Position numbers and translations under genes: made by a program | Shown: positions 11,160 to 23,674 of the stretch, piece by piece | Layout: every line of letters starts with the position of its first letter | Numbering within the stretch: position 1 is the first letter of the stretch | Notes under the pieces: generated by a model | Databases searched by the model: none | What the model was told of the DNA's origin: nothing | The model's input: only the letters and a program-made list of their open reading frames with translations | Assembly: GCA_025024175.1 (NCBI GenBank) | Contig: QCXZ01000041.1 | Coordinates: 30,375,786 to 30,439,785, forward strand | Direction: 5' to 3' | DNA from: Rhyzopertha dominica | Taxonomy: Eukaryota > Arthropoda > Insecta > Coleoptera > Bostrichidae | Length of the DNA stretch: 64,000 nt

Positions 11160-13420
11160 TATATGTGTGGCAGTGACGAGAAGCGAATTTACCGACACGG
11201 AACCGCAGTTACAACAGCTAATGCAATTTGTACTGGAAAGAACGACCCAAGGACAAATAAAGAATGAAATAATAACTGCTGTATAGCAGTAACTAAAAAA
11301 ACGAAATAAGTGGATTTGAAGAAAAGGGCATGAGTGAAGAATGGTCGAAAATGGATATGGAAAATATGAAAAATCTTCAGATCTACGTTTGGACCATAAA
11401 TTGGAAGTAGCAAGGTTAAACTACCGACATATGATGAACAGACCTTGTTCGAGACCTACAAAATACAGCTCGAACAGGGGGCTGCTGAGGTGCTTTTGTG
11501 CTTGCTCTGCGTGTACCAGTACTAGATTTGTTTAGCACGTTACCTGCGGTCCTCAAAGTAGATTACCAAAGTTATCTGCGGCGTTAGAGCTGTATTTGCA
11601 TCATAAAACATGCACCAGATATTTCGCGCGCAACTATTAACTCACAAGCAGAAAATCGTCGAGACTCTGCAGGATTATGAAGCAGAGGTGAAAAGACGGA
11701 TGTATTTGGCCATATCCAACAGCTCCGTTTGAACTCTTCGAAGAAATATTAAAACGAAGTTTTATTGCTGGTATGAAAGATGACACTGTAAGAACGCGCT
11801 GCTGCTGACCACCTACTTATACTTACGACGAGGAAGGCTTTAATAAAGGTTTTAGACATCAAGACCTTATACAGGAAATTGGGTACCAACTGCAACCACT
11901 GCAAGATACATGGAGTACAGGTCGAGCAAGGTGACCCGGTGAAGGAGTTCAGGTGTGTGAGCTACACAAAGGAACTGATAGTAAACACAATAAAACACTA
12001 CGGACGTCAAATTTGCAACGGCTGTGAAGAACCTGGTCACTTCAACAAGCATTGCAGAGTGACACTCCCAGTGGCCTACAGAAATCAACAGCAGCTGGAA
12101 AAATAGAATAAGTCGGTATTACGGAGAGCAAATGATCGTCTCCGTGAACTTTATTCTGACCTGGTCTCACTGTAACAGCTTGCATCAATGGGACCTATGT
12201 TTAAGCAACCGTGGATACTGGGGCTATGGCTTCCATAATGAAGGAGGACTTTTCTCTAAGAACTGTGACGGCAGACACTTCTGCAGGTTTGGCGAAGCTA
12301 GTGTGGAAGTGGAACTAGGGCAACTTCGAATACGTCATAAGGAATTGGTGGGTGATATCGACAAGGATTAGAATATTGGGATGGACGTCACAGGTTTCGT
12401 ATACAATCCAGAATAGTAACTGTTGAAGTTTGGAGTGAGAGCTTCGTGTTATTAACTTTGGTGCCGAAGTGACCTGGAAACAGTTAATAATTAGTAGATG
12501 CCGCTTGCAAAATTATCTTGGGAGCTACGTTAGATTGTTTGAACTGGCTAGAAGCTCCAACCAGCAAGAATCTGCCTTAGGACATCCAGCATAGTGTCGC
12601 TTGCATTGACTTGAGACACCTGAGTAGGAAAAAGCAAACGAACTTAGACCATCACAGAATATAATCAGATAAGCGCAACCTAATTCACAGACACCCAGAA
12701 GACTATCAAGACAAGACCAAGTTGATAAAATGACATTAAGAAACAAGGTATAACCGAAGAATTTAATAGTCGTGATCTTCGCCTGTAGGGCTAGTTACCA
12801 AAAAGGATGGATTACTTCGATTCTGTGTTCACTATCGCAAGCTGAATGTCGTCAGAAAGAAAGACAGTTTACCCAGAATTGATGACACTTTGGTCGCTCT
12901 CTCTGACTCAATTTTATTTTTGACTCGACTTAAAGAGTGGATATAGGGATACATTCACAGGCCAAANAGAATGTTACATTTACCACTTGTTGCGGCTTTA
13001 CCAGNTCAATGTAGTGCCATTCCTCTTCTGCAACGATCCGGCTATGTTTGCACGACCAATGGAACTCCTTAGTATACATGGATTACTTTATGGTTAAGGG
13101 GTTTACCTTCGCGAAGTTAAACGGGTGGCGAACACTAAATCTGAAGACGGACCCAAAAGAGTGTGCATTTTTCCCATAAGAAAGTAGAATTATTCGATCA
13201 CACTGTTTCAGCAAACGGCATCAAGGAGAACAAAATTGAAGCAATTCTGAAGGCAACTCCGGATTGACGACGTCCTCAAGATAAACACAAGGTAAGAAGT
13301 GTCCTAGAAATCTGCACCTGCTATAAAGAATTCGTGGAAGAATTAGTAAAAATTTCAGACCCCATTACACCAGCTTAAACAAACGAAGACAACTTTTGCA
13401 TATAAACAAGTTAATGCGAA
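11160..13420 (+). pseudogene. Gypsy-type LTR retrotransposon gag-pol relic
   Basis: Broken gag: TEPQLQQLMQFVLE near 11200, then a zinc knuckle CNGCEEPGHFNKHC (CX2CX4HX4C, about 12013-12054) in an open piece at 11879-12106. Protease: VDTGAMASIM with the DTG catalytic triad at 12211-12225, followed by a stop. Reverse transcriptase: VTKKDGLLRFCVHYRKLN near 12790 (the KKDGSxRFCVDYRxLN block), RIDDTLVAL near 12880, then a decayed catalytic site, YMDYFMVKG instead of YLDDILV (about 13073), and LNLKTDPKECAFF. The RT connection/RNase H start is seen as VRSVLEICTCYKEFVEEL near 13290. No integrase or 3' LTR is visible. The stops and missing catalytic Asp make it inactive. Confidence 0.8.
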
Positions 13421-14219
13421 AGTTTTCAGAAAACTACTGCTAAAGTCGGTGTTATGCAGTAGTCCGATTATGAATTATGATGGCTACAGTTCTGGAGAAA
13501 ATAGCACGCACTACAATAGCGTTGATAAATGGTACAGAGGTTTTAGTAAAAACTACGCGGATCTTAAGAAATAGGTGTTTTCATTGTGATTTTGACATAG
13601 CAACTGCAGCTGTAGTGTAACAATGAAAAAATATAAATATAAAGAAATAATTGTGTCCCATATTTTTTCTTCCTTCAAATTTATTTAAAGGTTTTGCGTA
13701 TCAGTGCGTTGATTACCAAATCTTGAATCTTGCCTCGGTGTAATATACTGCCAACAAAATATTAATTAATACTCTTATTCCTCGACAAACGGATAGTGAG
13801 TGAAATTTCCCAAACTTGCGTGGCCGAAACGTGCGCTTTCATTTCAAGAAATAAAAGTTCAAGAGTATTATTAAGGGCCTTAATTAAAACTCACGTGGGG
13901 AGACGCGGAATGAGCGCGGCGGTATACGGTTATTAACGTAATAAAATCTCTAAACGAAATAATATCGCAACTGAGCTATCATCATTATTTTTATCGCCGA
14001 AATAAAAACACTGTCAAAAACTAATGATATAAGGGGAACAGGAAAATGCCACACACATAGAATTGCCCTACTGTGCAGTGAGGTCTTTATTAAAATGTAA
14101 AATGCGTTGACAAATATTAAGGGTGAACCGCCGGCGGAGTATATTCGAATAGTTATGATCGTATGCAGCATAAGATGCAATTACTGTCCTTCAAGAATTT
14201 TTATTGGAACTATAAATAA
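13421..14219. other. Unassigned DNA
   Basis: A GC-richer patch lies at 13880-13930. A short minus frame at 13950-14180 has no domain. No repeat boundary seen. Confidence 0.4.
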
Positions 14220-14605
14220 CGTAACCGTGAAGGCTTTCGGGTTTACCTGAAAAAGGCAAAACCGTCTGACGGTTCGTTACACCTCTCCACCGGTGAGTAA
14301 GTGCCTGTGGCCATCAATTTATCATAAAATTAAGTTCCCGGTTGATAAATCTTGAATATTTACGACGGTATATTACTGCTGCTGATGCTGCTGTTGTAGA
14401 CGTTTCCTAATATGCGTATTTGTCTCCAGACTCCCCGAAGTTAACTGCGAATGAAACGTGCTCCAGCAGGCGCATACTAATTTGCTAATTAAAAAATATT
14501 CTCTTATTTTCATCGATATTGAGTGCTAACGGGAGGGATTTAAACCTGTATGGTACAACGGTGACAATAAAGCTATATGTGGTCCGCTGCGCTAACGATT
14601 TTTCG
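14220..14605 (-). mobile_element. tRNA-derived SINE
   Basis: On the minus strand the head carries a pol III A box, TAGCGCAGCGGA (complement of 14583-14594), and a B box, GGTTTAAATCC (complement of 14536-14546), about 36 bp apart as in tRNA genes. The acceptor stem is decayed, so it is not a functional tRNA. The body runs towards lower coordinates through a CAG-rich patch near 14384 to about 14220. Its 3' end is not defined. The boxes are direct observation; the extent of the body is a guess. Confidence 0.58.
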
Positions 14606-17170
14606 TACAAAAAATGATTGCTGGGGAAATATTACTTAATTAAGAGATAACATCTCAAACGTTTCCAGCGGGTTTATTTTTCAGTTTTGAAAGTATCTGC
14701 GTTGATTAGGCAGGTCTCACAAATTTTATGTATGGAAGAGACTTACTACTAACCTTGGCCGCAAACGGATACTGATTATCAAAGCAAGAACGTTATGCGC
14801 GTAGTTTTGTACATACATAGGTTGATGTGATAAACGGTACACATTTGTTAGTGATGTCCAATAAAATAATTATAAACAGATGTCGGTTATAATTATTTAC
14901 GGTATGATTGCGTGAAAATTTTAGGTCATTGGCCTACCAATTTGACAACAGGTCTAGCAAGATTTAAGTACTTGAGTTACTTATACTAAATACCCACCAC
15001 TACGTACTATTTTATCCGAATCTTTCAAGTAATGCGTTCAAAAATTAACATGGGACTTTCCTCGCACATATCATGTCGGCACCATGTTTTGGCGTATTAC
15101 GCTTCATCATCTTGGTTGTTGTTCCCGCTGTAGATTGATGGGTCGACTGAAGCACTGTATCATATACAAGAAGAATTATTATAATTGGTATACAATTAAT
15201 TGTCATTATGGAACTAACAGTATTTTGAAACCCCGACGACATTTGATTATCGTGTTTTAAAATGCCAGGTCTTTTACGCTTCCATGATTTGTTGCCGGTT
15301 GATTGCAATAAACGTTTGATAACAGGATTATTGAGCAAATTTAGGTATAAAGTTTTAATGCTTGGGTAATGGGTAGTGAGATAATTGATAAAAGTTACAA
15401 TATAAAGTGAAGTAAAACAATCGTCAAACGAGGTTAAGTCATATATAAAAACTTGAAATATTATTTCTGTCAGACTGGATTATACATTTACTTCGATATT
15501 TACCCTACGCCAAAATAAAGATTCTTATGTCAAGAAAATATTGTTAGTCTCCTAAAAACTCCCTAGAGATGATGGAATTTATAAAATGTAATGGTTACCA
15601 ATGAAGTATAAAAAGCCATCTTCAATTTCATGCTTCTACTGTAGTGGTAGATTACAGGACAGAGGACAGAGTGGACTTTGGAAATGAAACGACCTAGGAA
15701 GGACGATTATAAAACTAGATTACGTTCTGTTCGGTGTTCGGTCGTAGTGCATACCACCAAAATCATAATTATCTCATATAAACAAATCTATGCATTTAGA
15801 TAGATTCATTTTTAAAGTCCGCGACTGTATATTGTCACTACATGCACAATGCAATGGTGAAATCTAAAGGAGCACGATGCAGATTCAGGATCCGTCTTAT
15901 TAGTGTTGTAACCGATGACACTAAAATAAAATCTATCGAAACTAATCAGCAACATCGTTGTAAGAATGGAAAAAAATCATCTGCTTCTGTCCAAAAATAT
16001 AGTGAGACTATGGATAAAAATTCAAATGATATGATGATATTTATATACATCAGTTGCAAAAGGTTGGAGCTGCTGTGTTAAAAGTTAATACTTTTAATGA
16101 ACAAAGAATTCCGAAAAATTTAAATATTCCTATAAGAATGCATAGAAGTCCAGAATATTGGCATAAAACAATACAGAAGCCTAGCTTGTTTTACTTTTAA
16201 TAAGACGACAATGTGTATGAAGATGTTGTGTACATCAAATTGCAATTTTTTAAAATGAAGGACAAAGCCTGCCACATACATTACAACAGTGTGGCTAAAA
16301 CAACAATAATACTGTGTCTCATTACCCATGCTAATTATGCATGGCTAACTTAATGCTACGCAAAAAATGTTTTAACTTTTATTAGGAAACAAAAAAAACA
16401 TTCTTAGGATACTTTCTAAGTAGGTAGTTTTTAAATCAGACACATTTTTTTTCTACAACTTCACTGACCATCATCATCAAGCTTATTTATCTTATGAGGC
16501 GTTACTTCACTTTTGACATTCCTAAGAACAGATTTTTTTTCCGAGTTTAACGCTATGTTAAATCTAGTATTTTACTAACGGATTACATTAAAAATACACC
16601 ACTTTCTTCATTATTGACAAATGTTGATTTAGAATAGTATGCCTTGCCGTAGTCAGCTACGATTAAATAAATGCTGTTTGTTGTTCATTGTTTTAGTGCA
16701 ATACTATGAGTTCCGTGCACAACTAGTGATCAAGGAAGAATTGATACATTACAAGTAGTGTATGTACTATTCTGAAAAAAAAGGAACTAATTTCCTCTGA
16801 ATAAGCCACAAGACATGAACAACAGGCAACCTCATTAAACTTATTTTTCTTCATGACAGGATCTTTTAAGAAAACATTAGTGTGATAAAACCCGAATGGC
16901 AAATTTGATAATAAATAATGATATCTAGGCATTAATTTAACTTCTTATACATTTATAAGTAATTAAGTAAGTAACTCATTCGATTTTCTAGATAACCTAC
17001 ATCTTAAATTGCAGTAGACGTTTAGGCGCATTAAAAAAGAAAAATTTACTAACCTTACAAAGTTCATATAAGTAATTAAACGCAACATACAAGTAATACT
17101 GCTCGGCGGCAGAAGTCCTGCAGATGCCTTGCTGATACAAACAGGGACGACAAAACTAATTGTGCAATAT
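14606..17170. other. Unassigned DNA with weak open frames
   Basis: Open frames at 15045-15338 (minus) and 15842-16081 (plus) show no domain I can name. The second has a C/H spacing faintly like a FLYWCH zinc finger (ARCRFRIRL...QQHRC) but nothing convincing. No repeat boundaries. Confidence 0.35.
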
Positions 17171-17179
17171 TTAATCGAA

Positions 17180-17545
17180 GAAACGAAATGTGCAGACAGC
17201 TAAATCTGCAAGAATAAATCGTGAAGCCCGGCTGCAAGTCAGATTTTCAGTGAATGTGGATGCAGTATACTAGGATTTTTAGGATCTCAAGTATTTGAAG
17301 AAAATTTAACGAGCAACACATATTTATATTATCTGGAAGCAGAATTTTAAAATCGCATCTATAAAATTTCACTGAATGTTGTACGGAATATCTGGTACAC
17401 AAGACGGTGCGACGTCACTCAATGCTGTTAGTCAGGAATTTAAGTTTTTAATGGACAATGGATTGAGACACAAACTTGTAGCGTGCCCAGCTCGCTCACC
17501 AGATTTGAATGTTTTTGATATTTTCTTTGATAATTAAAGCTAAAG
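17180..17545 (+). pseudogene. Mariner-type (Tc1/mariner/IS630) transposase relic
   Basis: The plus strand in two frames reads GFLGSQVFEENLTSNTYLYY, resembling the block before the second Asp, and then TQDGATSLNAVSQEF followed by ACPARSPDLNVFDIFF. The (Q)QDGAPPH and PARSPDLNPLDFF blocks mark the second and third acidic regions of the catalytic domain. Stops and a frameshift break it. The N-terminal helix-turn-helix part and TIRs are not visible. Confidence 0.65.
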
Positions 17546-19745
17546 TTTATGAAACTAATTAAGGCGGAATACCCTGGCTGCCTGCAGATGTTTATGTCGT
17601 CGAGATACCCAACACTACAAGGAAACCACTGTATATTTGTCTAGAACAGAATGATGGCTCATTTGAGCATTTACTTTAGTAACTGCAGACTACTGTCATT
17701 ATTTAATATCAAATTTGCAATTGTAATATTTAACATACTGCCCTTTAAATTAAAAAAAAATATGTTGTTTTTTTTTGTCCATAAATCTCCTAGCATATTC
17801 GTATTCAGCGGAAAAAGCCTCTATAATTTTTTTTGCGCAAATAAATGTTTATTTGTAACGTTAGATAGATAAACTACTGTCAATTACAAAATATCTTTGT
17901 GGATTTTAAATGTAATCCATTAGTAAAATACTAAATGAGTTTCACATCGGTAAAAAATAAATGTGATATCTACAAGCTTTTAAAATGATATAGAAAGTAC
18001 TTAAAAGAGTGGCATAAGTATGTTCTTTATGAATTGTAAGAAACGTGCAAACAGAAAAGTAACAAACGATTTATGGAAATCGGCAGTTTCATTTTGCTCA
18101 GAATCTCCAAAGCTCTTGCAGATAACTTAAATTTGAAAATATGTTATGTGTTGAACATCACATGCCTACATTTAACTTACTTTGAGCTCTTCAGATAACA
18201 AAGTTACCTAAGCACAGACACGTTTACTTTGTATACTAGTCATGAAATATACATCCAGATCGCACAATATCGGATGGAAGTTTAGGACGTTAGCTATTGT
18301 TGCAAATAAACTATTACAGAAAATGCATTATTACTGCAAGACAACAAACTATACAAAAACCCATAGTGACAAAACTGTAATGCATATTTCCTTTTTTACT
18401 ACACACCGTGTTTTAATAATCCCTCTAGTTTACCTGAATCGTCTATTTCATGCTCTCGCGCCATTTCTCACAGAAATAACTGCTACAAAGCTAAAAGGCT
18501 TTACTTATCTTCTTGATTTTTCAAGCTTACCGTTGACGGATGCTTCAGCTAAACACCATATTGCCTGAAATCCAGTACAACCACACATAATTAAGTAAGA
18601 TTATTTTAAATTATTCAGTGATTTATCATATGCAAAGTTGTTCGGTGCCCTAATTATCGTCTTCGCGGGGCTGGACAGAGTTCCTCATTTTCGTGCATAA
18701 CGCTTTTATGCAATTTGTTTTATAGGGCGCAATTATTAAAATTTCACCCGTTCTGCATAATAAACAGTGCATTTCCATATATGCGGCGCATATGACAGAA
18801 GATATTTATTGCCACCGGCTAACACATAAACATGCAAAATACGGAAATTATCATTTATTAAAACCTTAATCGACATGGAATTACTACATTCACGGATTCT
18901 TCCTCATTGCATACGCCACACCGACCTGATCGACTGTTACCAAATTTAGATATGTGGGCCCACATTCTTGAAAAAAGAGATATCGATATCAAATTACACT
19001 TTGACAGTGACGCGTGAAATTTTAACGGTTAACTCCCTTCAGCTACCGAATTACGGATTTTCCCCTTCGAATAGCACTAGATGCTTCCCATGTGAAAGTG
19101 ACATTTTTGTGCGAAGCCTTATAACAGGTACACGTCGGAATTTAGTTTCGCTGACGCGTTGCATTATAAATTCTTGAATTACAACTAGTCCAACGGAATA
19201 TTTTGGATGCGCACAGTTTACAGTAGTTCCTACTCAGAACAGGTGGTCGCAATTACTAATTCACTGTAAGTTGGTACTTAAAATTGCAGAATCAGGTACA
19301 GGTGAACTTTAATTTAACTGTAAAAACATAAAATTTTTAAATATATAGATTTGTGGTGCAATATGACCGGTAATGTCAGGCAAGTGCGGTTTCTGTACTT
19401 TACTAGTGATATGTCTTCTCATTTTAAAAACAGATGGCATTCTGGTAATCTGCAAAATTTAGTAGATTTAGAGACCGCCGCAAAATTAGTAAGTAAAAAT
19501 AGTAAAATAAGGAAATATTTAATATAAAAAATATAAGAATTAATCATAATATTTGTTAAAGCAAAATATCTAATTTTTTGTTTGTTGTTAAATTTCGCGC
19601 GTAAAATGTTCGCTTACCAAATATCTAGTCGTTTTGACCATCAATAAAAACATTAGAAATAACTAACAAAAAAGTGCATAGTAAAATAAACAAACCTAGT
19701 GAATGTGTATACGATTTTGCTGTGATATATCCAATTGAACTACCG
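17546..19745. other. Unassigned AT-rich DNA
   Basis: Open frames at 17651-17872, 18242-18568 and 18968-19177 have no recognisable domain. No repeats with clear boundaries. Confidence 0.4.
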
Positions 19746-19751
19746 CTTCGT

Positions 19752-19820
19752 CACACCCGCTTTTGGTCCCGTTCCCGCTTTTGGTACCGCTCCCGCTTTT
19801 GGTGGCTTACCCGCATCCCG
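19752..19820 (+). repeat. 18-bp GC-rich minisatellite
   Basis: Three full units and a partial fourth of about 18 bp, each starting CCCGCTTTTGGT. In one plus frame they encode repeats of the type PAFGPV, PAFGTA and PAFGGL. The frame is open for about 40 codons and is followed by AAG|GTAAGC, which matches a splice donor. Whether it is an exon is unknown. Confidence 0.7.
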
Positions 19821-19825
19821 TGTTT

Positions 19826-20840
19826 GTAGCAACGTACCTAAGGTAAGCGAACATACGTCTTTTTATTTTCCTTGACTCCGCAAACGAAACCAGCACCTTT
19901 AGATCATTTACTTTCTAAATTCATAACAATATTTATGTTCATTTCCAAATATGAATATCGGAGGAACACCCTATATTCCAACACATAAAGCCCTTGCAGC
20001 TTTCGTTCTTCTTTGCCCAAACAATCAATCTGATACTAATAGTACCTCCTCATATTGACTGCAATTTTCTGGATGTTGAAATGTTATATATCAAAATTAC
20101 AGTTTGTATTTTTTCAAATGTAAATTTTTATTGTAAAAGTATGTTGAGAGATAGGTACTTATTCCAGTGCAACTGTAGCATATCCTTATAAATATTTGGC
20201 TAATGCAAGTAGATAGAGCAGTTTAGCGGCAAAAATGGGAATGCGGCGGTTAATTTTATATATTATCCTTGTGTTATTAATAGTCGATCTTGTAATACAG
20301 GTTGTTACCCGAATGATATAGGAGCATAGTTAATGGGACCTAAAGCGCAACCCAAAATACATTTTCAGGGGTAACAAGGATAATTGCTTTTGATATTAAA
20401 AATATAAAATATAGAGGGCTGTGTCATTGTAGACCATATTTTTATTGCAAAATATGAATCAACATGAAAAAATAATATATTTCTTATCGCATCTTACTCC
20501 ATTGGGCCCTCACGTATGTTATAATAACTATTTGTTGTCAAGGGCTGCAACCCCATTTATAAATTTATACATATAGGTACTTCATCTTTTTACTTACATA
20601 AATTAAAATTCTAAAAGAAATATTACTTTTAAGGAATGTATATTTAGTAATATTAATGCATAGAATACTCAAAATGCTATCTTTCGCTGTTTTCAAACTT
20701 GAATTCGTACCTAAAACGACCTGTTAATATGTATTAACATCCCTGCAGTGACGAATCTGCATGAATCACGTATCTTGTTTTCTAAATATTCTACATTACC
20801 AACTGGTGTTTGATAAACTTATTTTTTTATTATTCCCCGT
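19826..20840. other. Unassigned AT-rich DNA
   Basis: Nothing recognisable. A short frame at 19994-20191 has no domain. Confidence 0.4.
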
Positions 20841-20844
20841 AGAA

Positions 20845-20995
20845 AAAAAATAAGAGAATTAAGATCCGGTCTTTCGGTGAGCAATGATTAATTGAACCTC
20901 TTCCTTTATCCATAGGTTAGGCAAAACAAATCAAGATTATTTCGCACTATCCTTTGCAATATGCTGGTGCACCATCTTGATGAAACCGTAGATCT
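20845..20995 (-). pseudogene. Second mariner-type transposase relic
   Basis: The minus strand reads QLRLDLRFHQDGAPAYCK and, after a stop, PMDKGRGSINHCSPKDRI. These align with the QQDGAPPHxA and WIGRGGPIxWPxRSPDL blocks of insect mariner-like transposases. Only about 50 codons remain. It is joined directly to the LINE fragment at 21.0 kb in the same orientation. Confidence 0.6.
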
Positions 20996-20999
20996 AGTC

Positions 21000-21660
21000 G
21001 AAGTTGGTTGTAAATTTACATACCATAGTCCCCTAAGAGCTTTTCTGCATACAGTTATCCAGGATCTCATACACAATATCTAACAAAGCTATACCACGAT
21101 AATTTTCACAAACGGTCTCGCCACGCTTCTTGTGTAATGAACAAATTAGTGCACACGTCCATTCTCTCGGAATTTCCTTCCTATTCCATACTATGCCATG
21201 TATTCTGTCATGCAATGCGAGATCCCCATATTTTATGGCTTCTGCTGGAATTCCATTTTCGCCTGGACTTTCTCAGAATTCCATTAAGTTCATTCCATGA
21301 CGGTGGTTGTATCATCTCTTGCTCTGTGATAAGTTCCTCGTCATTATCGTTCTGGACCTGTTCTTTTGACTCGACTTTTAAAAGTTTAAAAGAATTCCTT
21401 CCATCTTTGTAGTTTTTGCTCGATTTCTCTCAACAAATGCCTTTCTAGTCTTGCAGGTATACTGTTCGCTGTGGACGCAGATATCGTGATTGTTTCGCGT
21501 CCTTGTAAAAATTTCTTAATTCCTTGTTTTCAAATTTTCCTTCCAAATTTTCTAACATCCTGTTTAAATGTGCTCTTTTTTTACTTCTACAAATTTTATT
21601 TAATTTTTTTTTTGTATTCTGTATACATTTGCTTATTTTGATAGAAATGTCATGACTTAT
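21000..21660 (-). pseudogene. LINE reverse transcriptase N-terminal fragment
   Basis: The minus strand reads GENGIPAEAIKYGDLALHD, HGIVWNRKEIPREWTCALI, then CSLHKKRGETVCENYRGIAL and LDIVYEILDNC. These are the GxDGIPxE, W..exIPxxW and KKGDxxxCxNYRGIxLL blocks at the start of the RT domain of a non-LTR element. Part of it (21033-21215) is uninterrupted. Sequence upstream (21420-21660) is weakly coding. The rest of the RT is missing: the reading stops where the transposase relic begins. The plus frame 21137-21412 is a shadow. Confidence 0.75.
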
Positions 21661-23671
21661 ATCAATAATAACTTTGCCAACAAGTACATTAAAAGAGGAG
21701 GTTTCATTTGCTGGCCACCGAGATCATCAGGCTTAACTGTCTATAAATTTCATTCTTGGGGGAACATCTACCCAAAGTTTAATTTATTTAGAGTCACCCA
21801 TTTCAAACCAGAGACGAATTAATCCTTAAAATTATAAGTGTTTGAGTCGAACGCAGCAAGCAGCGAAGAGTAGCTCTCTGCATTCACGTAGAGGGAGGGC
21901 TTTCCAAACAATAGCTGTAACTATTTTTTTGCTACAATGCTTTATAATTAATATAATTAATAAAACTGTGTGATTTCATTTATTTTAGTTGTATTATTAC
22001 CTTTAGTATCACAGATTATTTGTTTGGTATTTAGTTTTGGACATATGTGTTATAAAGGATTTTTTACTTGAAGGTGGTTAGATATAACTATTAGTTTGTT
22101 ATTCATTAGATGCATTTTTTGTTCCGTTACTATTACAATGGCGGCCCTGCATAACTCAAAGTTGGTTCAAATCGATTTTACTCCAATACGGTGCATTCTA
22201 TTGAAATGATATGACCATGCCTTTTTTTGTAAAAAGAAGACCCTAAAACTTCTAATATTCTGTGCGAAATTTAAATAAATCCTCAAAGAGCTACGATAGC
22301 TTATCCCTCGTTTTATCCCAACCACCTCAGTTTTAATGTACGGGTAAATAAACATTTAAAATGATGCTCTCACCATCTTATGTAAACGTTAAATTTAGTA
22401 GATCTTCATAATTTCAATGAAATACTGCTAAAAAATTTTTTATGTAGGTAGACATTTTAGGTCAAATTTACATAAAGGAATCCCTAGATGGTTTTAGCTT
22501 TTTCTGTCGAGTCGCGAAACACCCTATACATTATCTGTAAATAAGTTACAGTAACCCCGTTTAAGTGATTCAGATTGTAACTCTCAACAGAAAAATTTAA
22601 TTTAAAAAGGTTTTTTAATACACTGAATACATTTTGTCTTGTTTTCCATACACCAGTACCTATATTTTTTTATTTCTGGGAACACAGAATCTTTAGATAC
22701 ACTATTTTTAGCTGTTGATGGCATAAATCGAGCCTTTGTAAATGAAATGAACTGACTTGTGCACAGAAAGTACACTTCCAGAAAAAGCCGCCTCAATTTT
22801 AATAGCCATACCAGTAAATTAAAATTTGATTGAATGCAATTAAAATGTTAACAGTGTCTGAAACGACGCCGACCTTTTGTGGAACGGGTACGCCGTTTTA
22901 AAGGCGAGTAATTAAGTAAAGTCCGTTAATTTATTAGTCATAAACCACGTAGGTACTATAAGCAGCGGAGATAAACGCAGAAGGGAAGGCTCCAATAAAA
23001 TCTTTAACTGCCACTGGCTGTCCGTTTGGGGCTCCAGTTCTTCAGTTTCCCATTGTAGAAATGCTTACAGATCTCGATCTGTCGCGATTTATAGCGCCAA
23101 TGTTTTACGTTTGCTAACCTCAAAGGTGGTCCACAAACTTGAATAATGACACGTCCAAGTGTTTAAAGCGCGCTGCTCTGAATTAAGAGTTTTACATCTT
23201 GTTAGTGTGTGGCAAAAACCTAAGCTCCAGCCATTTTTATGCCATCACGTGCCCTTGATCCCCAAGATAAGGATACTATTTTGCGATGCAATCGGATACC
23301 CCGACTGTGATGGGCTTCTTCCGCTACAGGTATATAAATGAAAGTATTCTTTAATTGGGTAATTGGATAAGATCTTAACTGTTCAGAGCTAACGATAAAG
23401 TATAAATTATAGAAGAAACTTCCAATGTTTTCATTTGATGTTTTAGTGAGAAAGAGTACTGCCTTTTCCTTATAACCGCATTATGTAGTCGTAGTAGCAA
23501 CTGATGCAGAAGCGAAACTCGATGTAATAGTAAAAAAAATAACACACTAGAAGCAGATGACTTTATTTTCCCCAATAATTCTTCATATATGAAGCTCCAG
23601 GTTCTTCATTTACATTAAAAAAGGCAACAAAGGAATTAATGTGTGTATATATTACTTGCTTCTGAGGAGTG
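21661..23671. other. Unassigned DNA
   Basis: An ACACCCTATA motif at about 22510 resembles the end of a mariner-type TIR, but no partner was found. Other frames, such as 22167-22355 and 22602-22796, have no domain. Confidence 0.4.
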
Positions 23672-23674
23672 TAT

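Noticed and set aside
14224..14245. CCGAAAGCC on the minus strand resembling the GAAA side of a hammerhead
   Set aside because: No CUGANGA box at the right distance.
14520..14605. Possible functional tRNA gene
   Set aside because: A and B boxes fit, but the acceptor and anticodon stems cannot be folded, so it is a SINE head.
15842..16081. Possible FLYWCH zinc finger frame
   Set aside because: Only one C/H pair fits; the W and Y landmarks are absent.
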